64,000 bases of DNA from contig CAAGEZ010000036.1 in NCBI GenBank assembly GCA_900768995.1, positions 1 to 64,000 on the forward strand, given 5' to 3'. This document shows positions 9,088-17,070 of this stretch, one piece after another. A program made the translations under genes and the position numbers. Source of the DNA: Oscillospiraceae bacterium (GTDB taxonomy: Bacteria > Bacillota > Clostridia > Oscillospirales > Ruminococcaceae). Each line of letters begins with the position of its first letter. The first letter of the stretch is position 1. Below the pieces are notes generated by a model. That model did not search any database. It was given only the letters and a program-made list of their open reading frames with translations, and had not been told where the DNA came from.

Positions 9088-10314
9088 ATGGCAAATTGTA
9101 AAAACTGCGGCGGAGAGCTTTTTGAAACAAGTAAATTCTGTCCACACTGCGGCGCTCCCGTTCTTGAAATGTCTGCCCGTCCTGAGGGCGAAAAGGTCAA
9201 GGACTACAGCCCCGATGAGGCATCGGATAATGTGGAGGGACTTCCCGAAGTAAACACAGGCGTGCTTACTCCCGAGGAGCAGGCAGCTGTGCTTGAAATG
9301 GCGGCTGAAAATATCCTCGAGGATATCCCTGATATCAAGAAAATCGAAAATGATGAAGAAATAAAGGAAAACACGTCGGCAAGCGACGATGTAAAAAAAG
9401 ATGAGGCTCCAAAGGCTGGGACTGTTTCCCTCGCTAAAGAAGAAGCAAAGCCCGAAAAGGAGAATGCACCAAAGCCCGCAGAGGAAAAGGCTCCCGAGGT
9501 CAGAAAAGAACCTGAGAGCAAGCCTCAGACCGCTGCGGTCTCCGCAGAGCCTGCAAAGAAGCCAAAGGGCGGCATAATTGCTGTTATTGCCATTGTTGCC
9601 GTTGCCGCAATAGGCGGAGCGGTTTTCCTGCTCAAACCGCAGAACACTCCCGCCTCTCCCCTTGAAATTGAACAGACCGAGCTTTCCGAAGCTGTTACGG
9701 AAGAGACTGCGATCGAAGCTGATGCAGAAATAAGCGTTGCTGACGAAACAGAGCTTGTTGTAACGAAAACATCTGCCGATACTGAGGTATCGACTGAGAC
9801 GGAGATAACCGTCGAAACAGAGGTGTCCGAGGAAAGCGTGACCGAAAGCGAAACCGAGGCAGAGGAAACAAGCGTCTCCACAGAAACAGAGACATCTGCC
9901 GAAACAGCTGCTGTTGGCGGTCACACCGCCGATGAGCTTACTGAGGGAATCGTTATTGAGCCCGCAGGTCACAAAAGCGTAATGGGCAACAACATTTCCG
10001 CCGAGATAAAGCTGTCAGATGAGGGCATCGGCTCGGATATCCTTACAAGCGGCGTGCTTTTCCTTGCGGAATACACCTCCACAGCTTCCGCTCCCGCAAA
10101 CATCACTCCCGCCTCAATGGTCATCACAATAAACGGCACGGCTGTTGATGTTGCCGCAACCTCCTGCTCGGAGGGAATGGTCATTTTCGAGTATGACAAG
10201 ATGACCGAGGCTGTCACCGCAGCAGGCTTCTCCCCTGCCGATATTGATAATATCGCCATTAAAACAACCGGTGCTCCCATTGATGTTTACAAGATAACGC
10301 TCTTACAGAGCTGA
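9088..10314 (+). CDS. zinc-ribbon membrane protein with extracellular domain
   Basis: 408 residues. An N-terminal zinc ribbon, CKNCGGELFETSKFCPHCG (4-22), is followed by a ~130-residue acidic, Lys/Pro/Glu-rich cytoplasmic linker, a single membrane helix at ~161-183, and then a ~90-residue extracellular stalk of Thr/Glu/Ser repeats. The last ~120 residues form a compact beta-rich domain. Topology places the zinc ribbon inside and the C-terminal domain outside. I do not recognise a specific function. A second protein with zinc ribbon, charged linker and one helix occurs near 53 kb, so this architecture is used more than once here. Confidence 0.85.
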   Translation: MANCKNCGGELFETSKFCPHCGAPVLEMSARPEGEKVKDYSPDEASDNVEGLPEVNTGVLTPEEQAAVLEMAAENILEDIPDIKKIENDEEIKENTSASDDVKKDEAPKAGTVSLAKEEAKPEKENAPKPAEEKAPEVRKEPESKPQTAAVSAEPAKKPKGGIIAVIAIVAVAAIGGAVFLLKPQNTPASPLEIEQTELSEAVTEETAIEADAEISVADETELVVTKTSADTEVSTETEITVETEVSEESVTESETEAEETSVSTETETSAETAAVGGHTADELTEGIVIEPAGHKSVMGNNISAEIKLSDEGIGSDILTSGVLFLAEYTSTASAPANITPASMVITINGTAVDVAATSCSEGMVIFEYDKMTEAVTAAGFSPADIDNIAIKTTGAPIDVYKITLLQS

Positions 10315-10320
10315 TAGATA

Positions 10321-10366
10321 AAAAGACCGTAAGCTGTATTTTTTCACAGCTTACGGTCTTTTTTTA
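10321..10366. terminator. bidirectional terminator
   Basis: AAGACCGTAAGCTGT pairs perfectly with ACAGCTTACGGTCTT (15 bp), with A and T runs on both sides. It separates the zinc-ribbon gene from the convergent AlkD-like gene, and overlaps the latter's stop codon by a few bases. Confidence 0.9.
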
Positions 10367-11041
10367 TTTCAGCGTTCTGAGATACGCTTTCTGCTCATCG
10401 GTGATACGGTAGCTTTCTATGGCTTTTTGTATTGCCTTTCGGTGAGTCCACTCTTCAAGGCGGTGCTCCTCGATGTATGGTATTATGCTGTCATACTGCT
10501 TTGCAAGGGCTGTGGCGAAATACCAGGCGACAACCATTTTTGCATAGTAATCATCATTTTTCACCGCCGAGACCATTTTCGGATATTCCTCATCAAAATC
10601 ATCATCAAGATAAAATTTCATAAGCATATTGACGGCAAAACGTATCGTATATGTATGCTCAGAGGTTATCCACAGGCGAATTTTTTCTAAAAGCTCCGAC
10701 TTGTGAGGCTCAAACTGCTTAAAGCCCGCCTGATCGCAGACCGCCCAGTTATCCACATATGGCAGAAATTCTTCAACCCTTTTTATGCAGGCATCGTAAT
10801 CCTTTATCATACCCACGATGAAAAAATGGAGCTGGTTTTCGTCATAATATTTATGGGGCAGGTCGGCAAGAAATTCATCGGAACCGTCAAGATAAGCTTC
10901 CTTTGCAAGCTTTCTGAGCACAGGCGTCCGCACCCCGATTACCGTTTCCGACGAGATATTCGGGATAAGCTTTGAATGAAAGCTCTGATATTTTTCGTCC
11001 CTGTTTTCAAAAAGCTTCTGCCTAATCTCTTCCGTTTTCAT
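10364..11041 (-). CDS. DNA alkylation repair protein (AlkD-like)
   Basis: 225-residue all-helical HEAT-like repeat protein of the AlkC/AlkD family, which removes positively charged alkylated bases (3-methyladenine, 7-methylguanine) from DNA. The N-terminal GVRTPVLRKLAKE (~37-49) and the central VDNWAVCDQAG (~96-106) are the usual family landmarks; WAVCD carries the conserved Trp and catalytic-region Asp. The start is preceded by GGAGGAA. It probably forms a leftward pair with the hotdog thioesterase gene immediately upstream (40-base gap). Confidence 0.9.
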   Translation of the reverse strand: MKTEEIRQKLFENRDEKYQSFHSKLIPNISSETVIGVRTPVLRKLAKEAYLDGSDEFLADLPHKYYDENQLHFFIVGMIKDYDACIKRVEEFLPYVDNWAVCDQAGFKQFEPHKSELLEKIRLWITSEHTYTIRFAVNMLMKFYLDDDFDEEYPKMVSAVKNDDYYAKMVVAWYFATALAKQYDSIIPYIEEHRLEEWTHRKAIQKAIESYRITDEQKAYLRTLK

Positions 11042-11081
11042 TAATATTCCTCCGCCGGGCAGACCTTTGGGGTCTGCTGTT

Positions 11082-11492
11082 TTATTTTACGTGACAGCCC
11101 GTAATGGTAACGGCTGCGCATTTTGTGCCCTTGTCGTCAAATACATCGACCGTATAATAACAGGTAGTCCTGCCGTCCTTGACGCAGATCGCCTCGGCAT
11201 AAAGCACATTGCCCTTGACACCGCTCAGATACGTGATGTTGCTGCTGACGGACACAACGCCCATATGCTCGCAGTTTGATGCAACCGCAAAGGCAAAGTC
11301 TGCAAGCATAAAGTGAACGCCGCCCATTACGCCGCCCATAGCATTTCTATGAATATCACGAAGCTCAATGGAGCATCTGGCGAATTTATCTCTTGCTTCT
11401 TCTATTACCGCAAAATTCTCGGTGGCAAATCTGTCGTTTTTGAACGCTTCTCTTATCTCTTCAAGGCTTTTCATCAAAATACCGTCTTTCAT
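11082..11492 (-). CDS. PaaI-type hotdog-fold thioesterase
   Basis: 136-residue single hotdog domain; proteins of this type hydrolyse acyl-CoA thioesters. The conserved block GGVMGGVHFMLADFAF (~51-66) corresponds to the family's HGG-x-(M/A)-x-D helix, here with Gly in place of the usual first His (MGGV) but the following Asp kept. The C-terminal YAEAICVKDGRTTCYYTVDV strands are typical. Two ATG codons 18 bases apart could start it; neither has a strong ribosome site and I used the first. Substrate unknown. Confidence 0.8.
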   Translation of the reverse strand: MKDGILMKSLEEIREAFKNDRFATENFAVIEEARDKFARCSIELRDIHRNAMGGVMGGVHFMLADFAFAVASNCEHMGVVSVSSNITYLSGVKGNVLYAEAICVKDGRTTCYYTVDVFDDKGTKCAAVTITGCHVK

Positions 11493-11565
11493 AAAAATTC
11501 AATCCGCTTTGTCGGATAAATTTATTATACCACCAAGGGGCGAAAAAAACAACATTGTTTTAATG

Positions 11566-11594
11566 AACCTCATTGGAAGATATATCATATATTA
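11566..11594 (+). promoter_or_regulatory. candidate sigma-K (mother-cell) promoter of dpaAB
   Basis: CATATATTA fits the sigma-K -10 consensus CATAnnnTA, with AACC sixteen bases upstream as a plausible -35 (consensus mACm). It lies 51 bases before the dpaA start. In Bacillus subtilis the orthologous spoVF operon is transcribed by sigma-K. The match is seen; use by sigma-K is inference. Confidence 0.4.
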
Positions 11595-11644
11595 TAACAA
11601 GGGCGATGCTCCGCTGCCCATTTTTTGATGAAAGGATAATCTCT

Positions 11645-12520
11645 ATGAGCCAAAAATATATAATTGCAGGCGGCGATATGCGGTTTTCTGCGCTGGCTGA
11701 GGAGCTTGCGGAAAATGAACGGGTCTGCACTGTGGGCTTTGACAAAAATGTTTTCAGCTCGGATAAGATAACGGTCTCGGAAAATGTTATGTCACTCCCC
11801 TATCGTGCCGACTGTCTTGTGCTGCCGCTGCCCGCTTCCTCCGACGGGATAACGCTGAACACTCCCTTTTACAGCGGAACTGTCTCTTTATCCGAGCTGA
11901 CAGGGTGCGTAAACAGGGACGGCATCGTTTTCGGCGGCAGAATATCCCCTGCTGTCAGGGATATTTTTTCATCAAAGGGCATCGAAGTGGTGGATTATTT
12001 TGAGCGTGAGGAGCTTACAGTCCTGAACGCCCTTGCCACCGCCGAGGGGGCTTTGCAGATCGCTCTTGAGGAACAGCCCGTGATGATATCGGGCAGCAGG
12101 ATACTTATAACGGGAATGGGGCGGATAGCAAAGTCCCTTATCCGTATTCTGAGCGGCTTCGGGGCAGATATCACCGTTGCCGCAAGGAAATGCTCAGACC
12201 TTGCCTGGGCGGAGGTATTCGGCTGCAATACTGCAGAGATATCCGAGCTTGAAGGCTCCGATGCTCTGAAAAATGCCGACATCATCTTCAACACTGTTCC
12301 TCACACTGTACTTACCGAACAGCTGCTGAAAAAATGCAGCAAAAAATGTCTCATAATCGACCTTGCCTCAAAGCCCGGCGGTATGGATATGGAAGCCGCA
12401 GGCAGGCTTGGTCTCAGAGCAATATGGGCGCTGTCTCTCCCCGGAAAGACCGCTCCCGTTAGCTCGGGCAGAATGATAGCCCGAACCATCGAAAACATTC
12501 TTCACGAACGAAAAAAATAG
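11645..12520 (+). CDS. dpaA: dipicolinate synthase subunit A
   Basis: DpaA (SpoVFA) forms dipicolinate from dihydrodipicolinate together with DpaB, in the mother cell during sporulation. The 291-residue protein has an N-terminal Rossmann-like domain starting AGGDMRFSALAEELAE and a second NAD(P)-binding domain with ITGMGRIAKS (~152-161), followed by ADIIFNTVPHTVL (~206-218), all typical of the family. The start is fixed by GAAAGGA nine bases before this ATG; an upstream ATT/ATG-less extension has no ribosome site. It is followed by dpaB after 34 bases. Its presence indicates that the organism makes spores. Confidence 0.95.
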   Translation: MSQKYIIAGGDMRFSALAEELAENERVCTVGFDKNVFSSDKITVSENVMSLPYRADCLVLPLPASSDGITLNTPFYSGTVSLSELTGCVNRDGIVFGGRISPAVRDIFSSKGIEVVDYFEREELTVLNALATAEGALQIALEEQPVMISGSRILITGMGRIAKSLIRILSGFGADITVAARKCSDLAWAEVFGCNTAEISELEGSDALKNADIIFNTVPHTVLTEQLLKKCSKKCLIIDLASKPGGMDMEAAGRLGLRAIWALSLPGKTAPVSSGRMIARTIENILHERKK

Positions 12521-12554
12521 ATACGCTCTTCCTTACGAAAGGCGGTGATACCGA

Positions 12555-13145
12555 ATGAGTGAGATAACATCGCTTGAAGGCATAAAGATAGGAGTGGCTA
12601 TGTGCGGCTCCTTCTGCACATTCTCAAAGGCTTTCGAGCAGATGATAAAGCTTAAAGCGGCAGGCGCAGAGCTTACCCCCATAATGTCATACCACGCAGC
12701 GACCCTTGACACACGCTTCGGAACGGCTGAAGAAAACATTATGACCGCCGAGAATATCTGCGGCAGAGGGGTCATAAACACCATACCCCTTTCCGAGCCT
12801 GTAGGTCCGAAAAAAATGTTTGACCTGCTCATTGTCTGCCCCTGCACGGGAAATACTATGGCTAAGCTCGCAGCAGGCATAACCGATACACCTGTTACAA
12901 TGGCGGTGAAAAGCCACCTGAGAAACGGCAGACCCGTTCTCATAGCCGCCGCAACCAATGATGCACTTTCCGCTTCCGCCAAAAACATTGGCGCACTGCT
13001 CAACATCAAAAACATATACTTCGTGCCCTTTAAGCAGGACGATTTCGTTAAAAAGCCACGGTCGGCTGTGGCTGATTTTTCTATGATACCCGAAGCTGCA
13101 AAGGCTGCTTTAAATGGCAGACAGCTCCAGCCAATATTGGCATAA
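12555..13145 (+). CDS. dpaB: dipicolinate synthase subunit B
   Basis: DpaB (SpoVFB) is the flavoprotein-like partner of DpaA. The 196-residue protein shows the phosphopantothenoylcysteine decarboxylase-like flavin fold: GVAMCGSFCTF (~12-22), the MSYHAA loop, CPCTGNTMAKLAAGITDTPV (~96-115), and AATNDALSASAKN (~132-144). The ribosome site is GGCGGTGAT. The TAA stop codon is formed by the first three bases of the 106-bp hairpin repeat that follows, so the repeat inserted exactly at, or supplied, the end of this gene. Confidence 0.95.
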   Translation: MSEITSLEGIKIGVAMCGSFCTFSKAFEQMIKLKAAGAELTPIMSYHAATLDTRFGTAEENIMTAENICGRGVINTIPLSEPVGPKKMFDLLIVCPCTGNTMAKLAAGITDTPVTMAVKSHLRNGRPVLIAAATNDALSASAKNIGALLNIKNIYFVPFKQDDFVKKPRSAVADFSMIPEAAKAALNGRQLQPILA

Positions 13146-13248
13146 TACTAATAACCAATAAAACTGTAGACAAAAAATCTTCGCATAATCCATATATGCA
13201 AGATTATGCTCGATTTTTTGTACAGTTTTTAATTGGTTCTTAGTATTA
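13143..13248. repeat. MITE-like inverted repeat, copy 1
   Basis: About 106 bp that fold into one long imperfect hairpin: TAATACTAATAACCAAT at the left end pairs with the complement of ATTGGTTCTTAGTATTA at the right. An almost identical element lies near 48.2 kb. In this copy the inner stem has GCTCG where the other has GCGAAG, so base pairing is damaged at one point. It begins at the stop codon of dpaB. No coding capacity. Confidence 0.85.
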
Positions 13249-13251
13249 CAC

Positions 13252-13283
13252 AAAACGGTCAGCAGAAAAAGCTGACCGTTTTT
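13252..13283. terminator. bidirectional terminator between dpaB and the secreted-protein gene
   Basis: AAAACGGTCAGC pairs with GCTGACCGTTTT (12 bp) around a seven-base A-rich loop, with T runs on both strands. Confidence 0.85.
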
Positions 13284-13298
13284 GTATGTTACACCCGT

Positions 13299-14000
13299 TT
13301 AAATTTTAAAGTATGCATAATATATCCTGCTGTCATAGTCTCCTGCTCTTCGGAAATCCAATATATCAGTGCAGTATCTGTAATTTCCGCTTTCAAGTGA
13401 GCCGTACAGTTTGCTCCAATCTTCGGTCTGAACGAAAACCGGTTCACTCTCCGTCAGACTGTAGGATATAGCTATAAAGGCAATGATATCCTCATTCACG
13501 GTAGGGAGCTTTTCCCATTTGCCGTTTTTGTACTGTTCAAGATGATATGACGCTCCGAACTGTATCTCTCCCGTTGTTTTTGTTCCGTCCCAGAGGTACT
13601 CGATGTCCATACCTGTGGGAGTAACATTACTTGCGGTAAGCGTTATGCCCCACTCATCGGGAATAAGCTGTCCCTTATCGTCAAAATCATATTCAACGCC
13701 AGAAACAGTGACCTTGCCCACAGCCGCAGAGCCGTCCTTGGTAAGAAAATATTTTCTCCTGCCGTTTACGGTAAGCCAGCAGTTTTTCTTCATAATGCCG
13801 TTTTTGTAATAATACCGCTTTCCCGCCTTTGCAGTCCAGCCTGTGTAGGGCTTTGCTTCGCCGCTGTCATACTGAATGTATCTGATGCCGTCCTCTGTTT
13901 TAAGTGTGGACGCTTCGGCAGATAACGGACACGCCGCAATTGTTGTCATTGCAAAAAGCAATGACGCACATTTTGATAATGTTTTTCTCATTTTATTCAC
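13299..14000 (-). CDS. secreted protein with cell-wall-binding-like repeats
   Basis: 233 residues with a signal peptide (MNKMRKTLSK then a hydrophobic core, cleavage near AEA at ~31). Residues ~50-115 contain aromatic/glycine repeats (YTGWTAKAGKRYYYKNG, CWLTVNGRRKYFLTKDG) like the choline-binding-type cell-wall repeats that attach proteins to the envelope. The C-terminal half (ITLTASNVTPTGMDIEY and on) looks like a single immunoglobulin-like beta domain. Only 13 bases separate it from the upstream SLH-protein gene, so they are probably one operon. Function unknown. Confidence 0.8.
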   Translation of the reverse strand: MNKMRKTLSKCASLLFAMTTIAACPLSAEASTLKTEDGIRYIQYDSGEAKPYTGWTAKAGKRYYYKNGIMKKNCWLTVNGRRKYFLTKDGSAAVGKVTVSGVEYDFDDKGQLIPDEWGITLTASNVTPTGMDIEYLWDGTKTTGEIQFGASYHLEQYKNGKWEKLPTVNEDIIAFIAISYSLTESEPVFVQTEDWSKLYGSLESGNYRYCTDILDFRRAGDYDSRIYYAYFKI

Positions 14001-14013
14001 CTCAATATTACAG

Positions 14014-16221
14014 TCAGCCGTTATCCGTCATAGCTTTCAGATAATTATAAGCGCAGTGATATGCATATTCCCTTGTAACATAGGCATTGGGATAGAATTT
14101 TCCGTCCTTGCCTGCCTTGACTGCGCCCATTGCATAGGCAAGTGCGGCATAGCCCAGATTTTCGTCCTTGGAGCTTACATCAGTAAAGGGCGACTTGTAG
14201 ATAGATGTGTAGCCTGCAAATCTTTCTGCCTGTGCAGCTCTTACAAATTCCTTTGCAAGTGTCATTCTGGTGAAATACTCGCTTGCGGCTGTCTTGCTTC
14301 CTGCGGAGCTGCCGTCATCAGGGATATCCTCTATGACCTCCTCAAGAGGGGCAGGCTCGTAGCCATAGCCTGTGACTGTATCAAGGAGCCGTGTAAACTC
14401 GGTAAATGTCATTTTCTCTGTAGGCTTGAACTCGCTGCCCTCGTATATTCTGACATTGTGCTCATAAAGGGCGGTTATCTCGTTCTTATAGGGAGATTTT
14501 GCAATGTCCTTGTAGGGGCAGGTGTCGGGAGTATTGGCAGCCTTTGACACGGCTTTTCCGTTATAATCGCAGAGCTTTCCGTTAACGCCGTTTATCTTCC
14601 AGCCCGGCATTGAATAATGGAGATATGTATGGGGCTTTGATTCGAGGTCAAGGAAACCGTCATAATACAGCTCCATATCCTGCTGCTCGCAGAGAAGCGT
14701 AAGAGCTGTTTCCTTGTTTATGATAAGTCCGTCACCGAAATCAACGTCCTTGTCGTGATATGCTGATACTGACGTTACCTTGCCGGCGGAATTAACGGTG
14801 ATGTTGATGTAATTGCCTGATACCTGAATGTTGTTCACATAGCGGTTGTAGCGCATTGTACGGCTTGTTTCCTTATAGCTGCCGCCGGTGCTTACGGGAG
14901 CGGAATTTGCTGCATCTGCCTTATATTCATCGGCAATGTCGCCGTAATAATATTTCAGAGCGGCATTTGCAAGTGCAGTTGCTTTCTTGACATTTATCTC
15001 CGCCTTGCTCTCGTCTGAATAGGTATAGAAGCTCATTATTTTGGCCGATTTTGCGTCAGCGGTAATGACCACAGTGCGGCTCTCTGTCTTATTGTTTATT
15101 ATCATATTGCAGGTTATGGCAAAGCCGCATTCTGCATTGTCATTTTTTTCAATGTTGAAATTCTTGACAAGATACTTTTCGGTTATGCCCATATACTTGT
15201 CCTTTACGGCAAGTGCTTTGAACTGCTCGGAGGTAAGCATTGTGCTGAGGTCGGCTGCGGCGGCAAGCTCCTCTTCGGTGAAGCTTACACCTGTTGCGGG
15301 ATTTTCTGCAGGAGCACTATCTTCTTCCACCGCTTCTTCTATTATATCGCCTGCTCCGTCAAGAGCCATCCCGTTATCGTAAAGGTCGGTGTCCATAAAC
15401 TTCAGATAGTCATCGTCCATTGCAGAATGCTTGCCTGTGAGAGCGTCATAGGTATAGCTGTTCATAGGCTCATAGACAATGTTTGTCTTTTTCTTTCCTG
15501 TGGTCTCGTCGGTGTATATGCGGTAATAGGGCTTTATGGTCACTTCATCGCAGTAAATTTTCTTGATGTCCTCCTGTGAAAGTGCTCCTGCGGAGGAGAC
15601 AAACTCAGCATTCTGCCACCATACACCATTATATTCCGTGACCTCGCCTGTATATTTGTTAAGGGTAACGTCAGCCCAGTTGCCGCCCTTTACTTTAAGA
15701 CCGCCGAATGATCTGCCAAAGTTAACATATACCGAGTCATCATTAACACTGAGATTTATGCCCGATTTGGTAAGAAAGCCTTTCATTGAGGGGTTTACCT
15801 TATACACCCAGCTGAGAGCCTTGTTTGTAAAATAAGATGGGTTATGGTCGGAAATTCCGGGCTTCCAGCTGTTTTCCGTGGGAGAACTGTAAGATGTGAT
15901 GATATCCCCTTTGACCCTGACAGAATATGAGCGGCTGCCTGTGGGTTCTGTCCAGGTGAACGAATAGGAACGCATACCGTCAGACTGGTTTGTGCTGTAA
16001 GAAAAGCTGCTGTATTCCTCGGGAATGGTTATCCTTGATTTTACAAGGGCAAGGGCATTTTTCATCTGTTCCTCCTCAGAAGCGGTGTCTTTCTTTTCAG
16101 ATGATGCAGAGGCGGTCTGAGATGCGGCGCTGTTAACCTCCGCAAAAGCTGTAAAGGGCACTGCCTGAACTGTTCCCGCTGCAATTATCACTGCCATAAG
16201 TGCGGCTATCTTTCTTTTCAT
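14014..16221 (-). CDS. secreted YcdB/PepSY-type protein with SLH-like C-terminus
   Basis: 735-residue exported protein. Signal peptide at 1-28 ending around FTAFA; the body (~60-560) contains repeated PepSY/YcdB-like alpha-beta units, and the last ~150 residues show SLH-type features (SEFKPTEKMTFTEFTRLLD and FTDVSSKDENLGYAALAYA ... YVTREYAYHCAYNY), which normally bind secondary cell-wall polymers. I chose the second ATG because AAAGGA sits correctly before it; the upstream extension is polar and would bury the signal peptide. First gene of a two-gene operon with the cell-wall-repeat protein. YcdB-type proteins are of unknown biochemical role. Confidence 0.85.
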   Translation of the reverse strand: MKRKIAALMAVIIAAGTVQAVPFTAFAEVNSAASQTASASSEKKDTASEEEQMKNALALVKSRITIPEEYSSFSYSTNQSDGMRSYSFTWTEPTGSRSYSVRVKGDIITSYSSPTENSWKPGISDHNPSYFTNKALSWVYKVNPSMKGFLTKSGINLSVNDDSVYVNFGRSFGGLKVKGGNWADVTLNKYTGEVTEYNGVWWQNAEFVSSAGALSQEDIKKIYCDEVTIKPYYRIYTDETTGKKKTNIVYEPMNSYTYDALTGKHSAMDDDYLKFMDTDLYDNGMALDGAGDIIEEAVEEDSAPAENPATGVSFTEEELAAAADLSTMLTSEQFKALAVKDKYMGITEKYLVKNFNIEKNDNAECGFAITCNMIINNKTESRTVVITADAKSAKIMSFYTYSDESKAEINVKKATALANAALKYYYGDIADEYKADAANSAPVSTGGSYKETSRTMRYNRYVNNIQVSGNYINITVNSAGKVTSVSAYHDKDVDFGDGLIINKETALTLLCEQQDMELYYDGFLDLESKPHTYLHYSMPGWKINGVNGKLCDYNGKAVSKAANTPDTCPYKDIAKSPYKNEITALYEHNVRIYEGSEFKPTEKMTFTEFTRLLDTVTGYGYEPAPLEEVIEDIPDDGSSAGSKTAASEYFTRMTLAKEFVRAAQAERFAGYTSIYKSPFTDVSSKDENLGYAALAYAMGAVKAGKDGKFYPNAYVTREYAYHCAYNYLKAMTDNG

Positions 16222-16364
16222 AGTATATCTTTCCTTTCTGATAAGAGTCTTTGACATATAAACAACTGAAAAATGGATATTTTTTCATATTTTTTGGAAT
16301 TTGTAACAATAAACAAATTTATACATATATCATCGGCATAATATACAAAACTTAATTATACACA

Positions 16365-16401
16365 AAAGCCTGCCCTACAAATATATCCGGAAAGGCAGGC
16401 T
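16365..16401 (-). terminator. terminator of the DUF5662 gene
   Basis: On the minus strand AGCCTGCC pairs with GGCAGGCT around a 19-base loop and is followed by TTTTGTG. The remaining ~100 bases up to the SLH-protein gene are AT-rich and must hold that gene's promoter; I see no clear hexamers. Confidence 0.65.
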
Positions 16402-16409
16402 AAATTGTT

Positions 16410-16946
16410 TTATCTGTGAAGAATATGGCGGATATAGGCAAAGGTGTAATCCTCCCCCTCCTCCGCAAGCATTTTGAGGAGGTATTCAAGTAGCTTCGAG
16501 GTATCGGGGTGGATAAGCCTTACCGCCGAGCCTCTGCGGAAATATTCCAAAGGTGATGCATCGGTGTACTTGTCCCCCATATAGACCTTGCTCGCCGCCA
16601 CACGGTCGCAGAACATCTCCGCAACATATATCAGCGGCATTTTCACGCCCTCCATTCGCCTTGTTTTCGGGTCGTAATCTGTCCAGTATTCAAAGTGGTG
16701 CTTGTTTCTGCCCTTATGGTGCATCCAGGCGGAGCTGTAACCCTTTTGCTCACGCTCTGCCTCATTGGGACTGCGGTCGCCCTGATACATTTTGCAGCTT
16801 ATCCAGAATTCGGTGGGGCTGTATTTGGAAAGGTCGTGGGTGAGTCCCTGCCAGTAAAGCCCTGCCCTGAAGCAGTTCTGCCTTACAAGACGGCGGTGGG
16901 TGTTCACAGTTTTCAGGTGCTTATAAATGTTTATCGGATTTATCAT
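16410..16946 (-). CDS. DUF5662 family protein
   Basis: 178-residue conserved protein of unknown function. The conserved histidine-rich pattern is clear: LTHDLSKYSPTEF (~35-47), AWMHHKGRNKHHFEYW (~73-88) and MPLIYVAEMFCDRVAAS (~103-119), so a metal-dependent (HD-like) hydrolase fold is plausible because His and Asp residues are arranged as in that superfamily. The start has GGAGAGAT. It stands alone with its own terminator. Family assignment is firm, activity is inference. Confidence 0.8.
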   Translation of the reverse strand: MINPINIYKHLKTVNTHRRLVRQNCFRAGLYWQGLTHDLSKYSPTEFWISCKMYQGDRSPNEAEREQKGYSSAWMHHKGRNKHHFEYWTDYDPKTRRMEGVKMPLIYVAEMFCDRVAASKVYMGDKYTDASPLEYFRRGSAVRLIHPDTSKLLEYLLKMLAEEGEDYTFAYIRHILHR

Positions 16947-17033
16947 AAGGACATCTCTCCATAATACTAATTTGTCTGTTTATAGTATATCACTTATAAC
17001 TTTTTCTGTCAATCCGAATTTTATGAAAGAGAA

Positions 17034-17063
17034 AAGCCGCCCTCGGTAATCCGAAAGCGGCTT
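17034..17063 (-). terminator. terminator of the topoisomerase gene
   Basis: On the minus strand AAGCCGC and GCGGCTT form the stem around a 16-base loop, followed by TTCTCTTTC. It ends the scfA-scfB-topoisomerase transcript. Confidence 0.65.
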
Positions 17064-17070
17064 GATATAA

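Noticed and set aside
8857..9972. 371-residue open frame opposite the aldose epimerase/zinc-ribbon genes
   Set aside because: Low-complexity Cys/Phe/Leu-rich translation that mirrors the Glu/Thr/Lys-rich gene on the other strand; no ribosome site and it spans a terminator.
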